Shown: positions 44,618 to 49,188 of the stretch, one piece after another
How the letters are laid out: each line of letters starts with the position of its first letter
Numbering within the stretch: position 1 is the first letter of the stretch
Source: a virus
Virus record (IMG/VR): IMGVR_UViG_3300050045_000036
Span: 1 to 49,188 of that record
Direction: 5' to 3' (one strand)
DNA length: 49,188 nt
Program-made: the position numbers and the translations under genes
Notes under the pieces: model-generated
Seen by the model: only the letters and a program-made list of their open reading frames with translations
What the model was told of the DNA's origin: nothing
Database searches by the model: none

Positions 44618-44645
44618 ATCCAAAAATCGAACTCGAAGGAGAACT

Positions 44646-45182
44646 ATGAGCAGCTACGGAAAAGATCCAAGCGGACCGTGCACTTGTCCAGCACCTTGCA
44701 CAGTTGAGCGTCATCAGAATCAGGACTTTCACGATGAAGGAAATAGCACGAACCACCTGAACAGCGCCTGCTCGAAAGATCGCTGCGGCGAGGATCCGAT
44801 ACCAGAGAGGCGCAGCGCAGCAGATCGTCGACAGGCTGTGGACTCACAGACACCTCCAACTGGAGACGGCAAGATCGTACTGGATGCAGTACTTGCTCGT
44901 ATCACAGAGATGGTCGGCTGTCAGAGCATCAGCCTTAACGGTGGTTTTGCGCTCAGTGCTGACTTGAAAGCCCGCGCTGAGATGGGCTTGAAGAAATACG
45001 GCACGAAGCTGCGAGTGAACAACGGGCGCAGAGCAATGGTGGACCTGTACCAAGAGGTGCAGGATGCGCTCATGTACACGATGCAGTGCAAGCTTGAGGG
45101 AGATGACTTCGGCGGGATGTACGTCGAATCCTTCATGCTCTACGCTTGCCAGATTGCTGGCGAACTTGACCGACGAGGGTAG
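44646..45182 (+). CDS. Hypothetical protein with MazG-like C-terminus, 178 aa
   Basis: The N-terminal 70 residues are Cys/His/Pro-rich (Cys-Thr-Cys-Pro-Ala-Pro-Cys, several more) and could bind a metal. The C-terminal part (Ala-Arg-Ala-Glu-Met-Gly-Leu-Lys-Lys-Tyr-Gly-Thr-Lys-Leu, then Asp-Leu-Tyr-Gln-Glu-Val-Gln-Asp-Ala-Leu-Met-Tyr) resembles phage all-alpha nucleotide-pyrophosphohydrolase-like proteins, with acidic residues in the right order. A role in nucleotide pool control would fit its place between a dNMP kinase and an HD protein. AAGGAG precedes the ATG. Confidence 0.55.
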   Translation: MSSYGKDPSGPCTCPAPCTVERHQNQDFHDEGNSTNHLNSACSKDRCGEDPIPERRSAADRRQAVDSQTPPTGDGKIVLDAVLARITEMVGCQSISLNGGFALSADLKARAEMGLKKYGTKLRVNNGRRAMVDLYQEVQDALMYTMQCKLEGDDFGGMYVESFMLYACQIAGELDRRG

Positions 45183-45185
45183 GTT

Positions 45186-45686
45186 TTGAGAACAGGAACG
45201 AAGACCGTACTATTCGGTTACCACCAATTCCTTCTGCACCCGCTGATGGTTGCTGCGGCGTGGCGCAAGTTGTATGGCTTCCCGTATGATCCGCGCCTGT
45301 GGGCTGCTTTCTTCCTCCATGACATCGGCTATCTCGGCAAGCCAAACATCGACGGTATTGAAGGACAGCTTCACCCGTTCTCTGGCGCTGCGCTCATGCA
45401 CATCTTTTTCGATGCGCCTGATGAGTCTGACTGGCGTCACTTCTGCCTGTTTCACTCCCGCACGATCGCGAAAGCCTACTTCGCGCCGCTGAGCAGGCTC
45501 GGCTATGCAGACAAGCTCGCCTTTCTTCTCTATCCGCAATGGCTCTTGCGAGCGCTCTACTTCTTCAGCGGTGAACTCGTTGAGTACTTGAAGAACTGCG
45601 AAGTCCAGACGTGGGATGAGTGGTACGAAATAGCCCGCGGCTGCAACCAGAAGACGCTGGACGACCTGCACGAATCCGCAGTATAA
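45186..45686 (+). CDS. HD-domain-like hydrolase, 166 aa
   Basis: The motif Phe-Phe-Leu-His-Asp-Ile-Gly-Tyr-Leu-Gly-Lys-Pro-Asn-Ile-Asp-Gly (residues about 42-57) is the central His-Asp pair of an HD phosphohydrolase, with an upstream His in Tyr-His-Gln-Phe and downstream His-Pro, His-Ser-Arg and Ala-Asp-Lys-Leu-Ala. HD proteins hydrolyse nucleotides or signalling nucleotides; together with the neighbouring kinase and MazG-like gene this points to nucleotide pool management. TTG start three bases after the previous stop. Confidence 0.72.
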   Translation: MRTGTKTVLFGYHQFLLHPLMVAAAWRKLYGFPYDPRLWAAFFLHDIGYLGKPNIDGIEGQLHPFSGAALMHIFFDAPDESDWRHFCLFHSRTIAKAYFAPLSRLGYADKLAFLLYPQWLLRALYFFSGELVEYLKNCEVQTWDEWYEIARGCNQKTLDDLHESAV

Positions 45687-45693
45687 TATCTGG

Positions 45694-46332
45694 ATGGGTG
45701 ACCCATGGAAGGCTGCACCTGCTTCGGCATTCGTGACTCGGCTTGCCTCCGTCACGGTGACTCTCCTACTTTCCCTTACACTGTCAGCAACGGCATTCGC
45801 TCACTCCCACAAACGCGCAGTGTCGTCTCTCGTCCTGTTCTCTACCGCGGGCAGTCTCAGTGCTCAGAATGCGGAAGCGGACAGGCTCCATCTGCCGCGG
45901 ATCCAAACCAAAAATGAGTTGCACGAGATTGTGCAAAACGGAGAACTTGCACAGGTCTGTACACCTGCGCTCCGTGTGAAGCCGACAGGCGACCATGCTT
46001 ACTTGCGCCCGTGGGCTGCTGTGCTGGCAGAGAGCCTCGCGGAAGACTTCTATGAGCAGGCGCATGTCCAGCTCACTCTGACATCAGGGATACGCACAGT
46101 GCAGGAGCAGCGATCGCTGAGGCGATGGAATCACAATGCAGCAGCACCAGCGGGTCCCCAGGCTTCAGTCCACACCACCGGCATTGCCTTTGACATCTCA
46201 CGGACGGGACTGAGCAGAGCGCAGCAAAAGTGGTTGGAAGTACACCTCTGGTATCTGCAACAAACTGGTAAAGTGATCGTTGAAGAAGAGCAAAAGCAAC
46301 CATGCTTCCACATCGTGGTTCTCCAGCAATAA
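45694..46332 (+). CDS. Exported peptidase-type endolysin (DUF5715/M15-like), 212 aa
   Basis: Residues about 14-36 form a signal peptide (Arg-Leu-Ala-Ser-Val-Thr-Val-Thr-Leu-Leu-Leu-Ser, cleavage near Ala-Phe-Ala-His); a GTG at 45733 is an alternative start that would give a cleaner one. The catalytic region has Ser-Gly-Ile-Arg-Thr-Val-Gln-Glu-Gln (about 135-143), Ser-Val-His-Thr-Thr-Gly-Ile-Ala-Phe-Asp-Ile (His and Asp as zinc ligands) and Cys-Phe-His-Ile-Val (second His), the zinc layout of peptidoglycan-cutting M15-like enzymes. A Sec-exported endolysin would not depend on a holin for passage. A terminator follows. Confidence 0.72.
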   Translation: MGDPWKAAPASAFVTRLASVTVTLLLSLTLSATAFAHSHKRAVSSLVLFSTAGSLSAQNAEADRLHLPRIQTKNELHEIVQNGELAQVCTPALRVKPTGDHAYLRPWAAVLAESLAEDFYEQAHVQLTLTSGIRTVQEQRSLRRWNHNAAAPAGPQASVHTTGIAFDISRTGLSRAQQKWLEVHLWYLQQTGKVIVEEEQKQPCFHIVVLQQ

Positions 46333-46457
46333 AAATGGGGCTCTCGGGTCACTACTCCGAAAGCCCCTTATGCGGACAACAGGGAAAAGTATCGAGCAGT
46401 TCTACTAAGCATCGAGTTCGGCTTTTGGCTTTGTGCTCTAGCTGTTCGTTCTGCTCT
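46328..46457 (-). ncRNA. Candidate small RNA, about 130 nt
   Basis: Defined by a promoter at one end (-10 TACTCT at 46469-46464, predicted start A at 46457) and a rho-independent terminator at the other. No reading frame with a normal start codon and ribosome binding site spans it; two ATG frames stop after a few codons. It is antisense to nothing obvious apart from the region behind the endolysin gene. Confidence 0.5.
46331..46367 (-). terminator. Leftward rho-independent terminator
   Basis: GGGGCT (46337-46342) pairs with AGCCCC (46362-46367), with internal TCGG/CCGA pairs. On the minus strand it is followed by ATTTTTATT (46336-46328), a good T-tract. It would end the leftward RNA from 46457, and the hairpin may also slow the rightward endolysin transcript. 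Confidence 0.8.
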
Positions 46458-46463
46458 GATGAC

Positions 46464-46523
46464 AGAGTAGCATCTGCGCTAAACTGCACAAGATCACGAA
46501 GGTAACCCCTGCCGAATGTTACC
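46464..46523 (-). promoter_or_regulatory. GTTAC-operator promoter, copy D (leftward)
   Basis: Dyad GTAAC (46502-46506), 11 bp, GTTAC (46518-46522), the same spacing as copy A. On the minus strand it continues CTTCGTGATC, -35 TTGTGC (46491-46486), exactly 16 bp ending TGC, -10 TACTCT (46469-46464), then GTCATCAG as in copy C. Confidence 0.7.
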
Positions 46524-46578
46524 GCTCTAGCACTTTCCGTGCCAAATCCTGCTCTGCGGCGCAGAATGTTCCCGTACG

Positions 46579-46636
46579 GTAATGCGCGCGGTGGTTACTT
46601 CGGTGATCTAGACAGTTGGGCGCACTGTGCTATTCT
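46579..46636 (+). promoter_or_regulatory. GTTAC-operator promoter, copy B (leaderless)
   Basis: GTAAT (46579-46583) and GTTAC (46594-46598), then TTCGGTGATC, -35 TAGACA (46609-46614), exactly 16 bp ending TGC, -10 TATTCT (46631-46636). The ATG follows six bases later at 46643, exactly as in copy A. It is divergent from copy D, with the dyads of both between the two start points. Confidence 0.72.
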
Positions 46637-46642
46637 TGGATC

Positions 46643-46879
46643 ATGAAGAGCACAGACAAGCCGAAGTGCATGGTTAACGGAGGCAATATGACAATCACTT
46701 CTTGGTCCGGTACGCCGTATAGCGATTCGATCAGCCCATTCGCAACCTTGCAAGATGCCCACTTTAAGACCTTCAACGCAGCCGAAAGCCAGACTGCAAA
46801 ACGTGCTCGTAGCCAGTACTTGCGCGGCCTTCGGCTTCTTGAATCGGCATTTAACTACCTCCACGAACAGGAGGTTTAG
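46643..46879 (+). CDS. Small hypothetical protein from a leaderless mRNA, 78 aa
   Basis: Not recognised. The start is set by promoter geometry: the ATG lies six bases after the -10 box and no ribosome binding site precedes it. A second ATG seven or so codons later has no good site either. The protein is soluble, with Thr/Ser-rich N-terminal half and a helical, Arg/Leu-rich C-terminal half (Arg-Tyr? free Ser-Gln-Tyr-Leu-Arg-Gly-Leu-Arg-Leu-Leu-Glu-Ser). A small early regulator or host-takeover protein is conceivable from its promoter, but unproven. Confidence 0.6.
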   Translation: MKSTDKPKCMVNGGNMTITSWSGTPYSDSISPFATLQDAHFKTFNAAESQTAKRARSQYLRGLRLLESAFNYLHEQEV

Positions 46880-46982
46880 AGGCCGACTATGAAGGAACTG
46901 ACAGCATGAGCCAAGAGAGCTAATGACAAAGAAAGCAAGTCATCTTCACGCGCTCTGAATTGCGCTTGAAGAAGGAGGCAAA

Positions 46983-47138
46983 ATGACTGGACAATGCTAT
47001 CAATGCGCTGCCGGAGAGCATCACGAGTGCTACGGCACAAGCTGCACCTGCTGCGGTCCGCGCAATGCTGCGCACCAGCAAGCAGTCAACGAGTTGGAAG
47101 TCTTGATCCGAGAGAGCCTGAAAAGGGGGAAACGGTAA
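46983..47138 (+). CDS. Cys-rich small protein, 51 aa
   Basis: AAGGAGG lies five bases before the ATG. The first 25 residues hold six cysteines and two histidines (Cys-Tyr-Gln-Cys-Ala-Ala-Gly-Glu-His-His-Glu-Cys, Cys-Thr-Cys-Cys-Gly-Pro), a compact zinc-binding unit as in small phage zinc-finger proteins. The stop overlaps the next start (TAATG), so both are co-translated. Function unknown. Confidence 0.6.
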   Translation: MTGQCYQCAAGEHHECYGTSCTCCGPRNAAHQQAVNELEVLIRESLKRGKR

Positions 47139-47932
47139 TGGAAAAGGAAAGCGTAATCAGTCTACTGCGCAAACTGATGGCACAGGCAGACGGCGAGAAA
47201 GCAGTCGGCAATCTGGCTGCTGCTGAAGCCTTCGCAGCCAAAGCCCAAGAGTTGCTGCTCAAGCACAAGCTGGAGATGAGCGACGTGGAGATTGCTGCGG
47301 AAGAGATGAACGAGCCTGTCCTTGGCGAAGTGATTTGCGCTGATGAGATGATGGACGCCAAGTACAATTACAACCGTCAGAAATCTGACATCTGGGTTTC
47401 GACACTGCTCAACGCTTGCGCGAAAGCGAACTTCTGCAAAGTGCTGACGCACCGCGGCGGCAAGAATATGATGACCATTGTCGGACGCGCCTCTGACCGT
47501 GCAGCCGCTTCGGCTCTGTTCGTGTACCTGAGCAAAGCCTGCATCGAGATGGCACCCCGTGAAGCAGATATGAACGGCGCCTATGAGAAGATCGAGCGCC
47601 GTACTTGGATTAGCAGTTTCAAGCTGGGCTACGCTGGCGCCATCTACCACAGACTTGACAGCAAGCGCGACCAGCTCAAAGCTGGGCTCGCTCTGCAAAG
47701 CAACAGCACAGCGCTGACGCGCATTGACCAGATGGAAAAAGCGGTCGAAGAGAAGTTCGAAGAGTTGTTCCCTGACACAGTGAAGGCGGGCGGCGGCAGA
47801 GCCAGCAACCGCAGCGGCTATCATGCGGGCGGCGCTTACGGATCCAGAATCGGAATCAACGGCACAAAGCGCCTCGGCGGGCAAGTGAGTGCCGGCGCAG
47901 CTGGTGGTAGAATCAACATCTTCGGGAGGTAG
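47138..47932 (+). CDS. DUF2786-like protein, 264 aa
   Basis: The N-terminal Leu-Leu-Arg-Lys-Leu-Met-Ala-Gln-Ala-Asp, Glu-Ala-Phe-Ala-Ala-Lys-Ala-Gln-Glu-Leu-Leu-Leu-Lys-His-Lys (residues about 8-47) is the DUF2786 helical motif found in many phage and bacterial proteins. The middle has Val-Ser-Thr-Leu-Leu-Asn-Ala-Cys-Ala-Lys-Ala-Asn-Phe and a Trp-Ile-Ser-Ser-Phe-Lys-Leu-Gly-Tyr stretch, also common in this group. The C-terminus is Gly-rich. Role not established. The ATG 47138 overlaps the stop before it; longer starts upstream are unlikely. Confidence 0.75.
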   Translation: MEKESVISLLRKLMAQADGEKAVGNLAAAEAFAAKAQELLLKHKLEMSDVEIAAEEMNEPVLGEVICADEMMDAKYNYNRQKSDIWVSTLLNACAKANFCKVLTHRGGKNMMTIVGRASDRAAASALFVYLSKACIEMAPREADMNGAYEKIERRTWISSFKLGYAGAIYHRLDSKRDQLKAGLALQSNSTALTRIDQMEKAVEEKFEELFPDTVKAGGGRASNRSGYHAGGAYGSRIGINGTKRLGGQVSAGAAGGRINIFGR

Positions 47933-48001
47933 ACTACTATAACAACTGCGTGAAGGGCGGCAAGTGCTCGCCCCGTGAAGTGTAACAAGAAGGAACAAAA
48001 G

Positions 48002-48029
48002 CGCTCTGCTTCGGCAGAGCGTTTTCTTT
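48002..48029. terminator. Bidirectional terminator between convergent genes
   Basis: Perfect 8-bp stem CGCTCTGC / GCAGAGCG with a TTCG loop (48002-48021), followed by TTTTCTTTT on the plus strand and preceded by AAAAG, which gives a T-tract on the minus strand. It separates the DUF2786 gene from the polymerase gene. Confidence 0.92.
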
Positions 48030-48035
48030 TGCTCA

Positions 48036-49188
48036 TCACTTAGCGTCTGCCCAGTTATTTCCCACATCGCCTGAAGTCATCACAGGGATTTCCAGCTTCA
48101 TCGCGTTTTCCATGATGTGCTTCACTTCTTGGCGAGACTTCTCGCCGCGCTCGCTCGGCACGAAGGACCCGTTCAATTCATCGTGCACTGTCAGTACGCA
48201 AGTGATGTCATTGCCAGCGTCGAACACTCCGCTTTCCCACAGCAGCACCATCGCCAGCTTCATCATGTCGGCAGCGCTGCCTTGCAGTTTCTTGTTAAGC
48301 GCCTTGTGGGTGCCAGTTACTTTGATTTTCGTGCCCCACTTTGCCAGCGCCTCTTCATACGGCAGCGCAGGCTCTTTCGGAGCGCCCTTCGGAGTGTAGC
48401 GCGGCTCCCACAGATTGAAGCGCCCGCGTCGGCTCAGAATGGTCGTGATGAACTCATGCTTTTCGGCATCACTCACGCACAACTTGTTCAGCGCTCTGAT
48501 GTACGGCGCGGCCTCGTGGTACTGCTTCATAATCACGAGTGCTTCAGCAGTGGGAGAGCCGTCAGGGTTGGTCATGCCCAACTGGTTCGCCAGCTTCGCT
48601 TCACCCATGCCGTACACCATGCCGAAGTTCAAGTTCTTGGCAGGCTTGCGGAGTTGCTTCAGTTTCTTCTTGAAGACCTCTTCGGTGAGGAATCCAGACT
48701 TGTACAGCGCCTCAAGTTCATTCCAGCCTTGCGAGCCCGCTGGACCCTTCTGACTGTACATCAGGCGCGAACACATGTCGTGAAAGTCTGTGTTCGGATC
48801 CTTGAGGTAGAGCGCCTGTGGCACTTCAAAGCCTTGGCACTTGTTCACGATTGCATAGTGAACGAGAAAGCGGTATTCAACCTGGCTGTAATCCTGACTC
48901 CACCACTGCGCTCCCTCATCAGCTACGAACATCGAGCGGCACAGCGGTCCGATGAACTCATCCCGCGTTGGGATGTTCTGAAGATTTGGATTGGATCCAG
49001 AGAATCGTCCTGTGATTGTGCCCTGTGACTTCTCGTGCTCTTCTTTCTTCTTGCGCAGCGGGTGGAATTCACAGTGCACGCGATCACCGATGGCGCAGTC
49101 ACCGATGTATCCTTCTACGAAAGTGCCGCGGGCTTTCTCAGCAATGTTGGCTTCGAGAATGTCATCCGAAATGTCGTGTGTGCAGCCT
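48036..49188 (-). CDS. polA: DNA polymerase I family (family A), C-terminal part
   Basis: Replicative phage DNA polymerase; the 5' end lies beyond the right edge, since the frame stays open to 49188. The polymerase motifs are complete: motif A Asp-Tyr-Ser-Gln-Val-Glu-Tyr-Arg, the O-helix (motif B) Arg-Lys-Pro-Ala-Lys-Asn-Leu-Asn-Phe-Gly-Met-Val-Tyr-Gly, and motif C Val-His-Asp-Glu. Thr-Gly-Arg-Phe-Ser-Gly-Ser-Asn-Pro-Asn-Leu-Gln-Asn-Ile-Pro precedes motif A as usual. The O-helix position that selects sugar is Phe (not Tyr). It is the only core replication gene seen and the first large gene on the minus strand, pointing to an opposed early block further right. Confidence 0.95.
   Translation of the reverse strand, partial: GCTHDISDDILEANIAEKARGTFVEGYIGDCAIGDRVHCEFHPLRKKKEEHEKSQGTITGRFSGSNPNLQNIPTRDEFIGPLCRSMFVADEGAQWWSQDYSQVEYRFLVHYAIVNKCQGFEVPQALYLKDPNTDFHDMCSRLMYSQKGPAGSQGWNELEALYKSGFLTEEVFKKKLKQLRKPAKNLNFGMVYGMGEAKLANQLGMTNPDGSPTAEALVIMKQYHEAAPYIRALNKLCVSDAEKHEFITTILSRRGRFNLWEPRYTPKGAPKEPALPYEEALAKWGTKIKVTGTHKALNKKLQGSAADMMKLAMVLLWESGVFDAGNDITCVLTVHDELNGSFVPSERGEKSRQEVKHIMENAMKLEIPVMTSGDVGNNWADAK

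Noticed and set aside
46352-46595. Long open minus-strand frame through promoter copy D ending at 46352, and peptide readings of all four operator copies (Tyr-Phe/Leu-Gly/Arg-Asp-Leu)
   Set aside because: There is no ATG, GTG or TTG start with a ribosome binding site; differences between copies fall in first as well as third codon positions, while box spacing is exact. DNA-level promoter function explains this better, though the shared peptide frame is worth keeping in mind.
48117-49028. Long plus-strand open frame opposite the DNA polymerase gene
   Set aside because: The minus strand carries all polymerase motifs; the plus-strand frame has no recognisable features and lies behind a terminator.
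1-49188. Signs of a temperate phage (integrase, CI-like repressor, att sites)
   Set aside because: None was recognised. The divergent region at 46.4-46.6 kb resembles a control region, but neither neighbouring product looks like a repressor.

Overview
The window is part of the genome of a tailed, long-tailed (siphovirus-like) dsDNA phage of a Gram-negative bacterium. The evidence is a complete HK97-type head module, a tail module with a 767-residue tape measure, two tRNA genes, a phage RecA, nucleotide-metabolism genes and the 3' part of a family A DNA polymerase. Several proteins carry Sec-type signal peptides, and there is a spanin-like membrane protein, which fits a two-membrane host. The putative endolysin resembles the DUF5715 type that I associate with Acidobacteriota; that host suggestion is inference only. 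I saw no integrase, no CI-like repressor and no RNA polymerase gene, but both genome ends lie outside the window.

Layout. 1-2.4 kb: small accessory genes and a roughly 690 bp gene-free stretch with hairpins and short repeats. 2.4-5.5 kb: terminase small subunit, a structured non-coding stretch, tRNA-Thr and tRNA-Ala, terminase large subunit. 5.5-15.3 kb: head genes, namely a portal fused to a histidine-phosphatase-like domain, two ParB-fold proteins, a multidomain prohead protease and two different HK97-fold major capsid proteins. 15.3-24.5 kb: head-tail connector, stopper, a collagen-like protein and a beta-helix tailspike in an unusual place, tail terminator, major tail protein, tail assembly chaperone with a -1 frameshift, and gp10-like protein. 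24.9-36.5 kb: tape measure, a GTA-like tail-tip set (DUF2460, DUF2163, NlpC/P60, large hub protein) and PA14-type fibre genes. 36.5-46.4 kb: membrane and lysis candidates, an exported trypsin-like protease, nucleases, metallophosphoesterase, RecA, dNMP kinase, HD protein and endolysin. 46.4-49.2 kb: a divergent control region, small genes, and DNA polymerase on the minus strand facing a bidirectional terminator.

Regulation. Two repeated regulatory elements stand out. The first, GTCACA-N9/10-TATNNT followed by GAGG or GTAG, occurs about 18 times, always on the plus strand and almost always just before a gene or gene block; I read it as a dedicated (late) promoter. The second occurs four times: a GTTAC dyad, a conserved GTGATC, a -35 box, exactly 16 bp, then TGC-TANNNT. 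It serves small accessory genes on both strands and one probable small RNA; at two sites the ATG lies exactly at the predicted transcription start, implying leaderless mRNAs.

Mobile content is high: eight homing-type endonucleases (seven HNH or endonuclease VII, one GIY-YIG). Three of them are paralogues on the minus strand, each squeezed between the stop codon of a structural gene and the promoter of the next.
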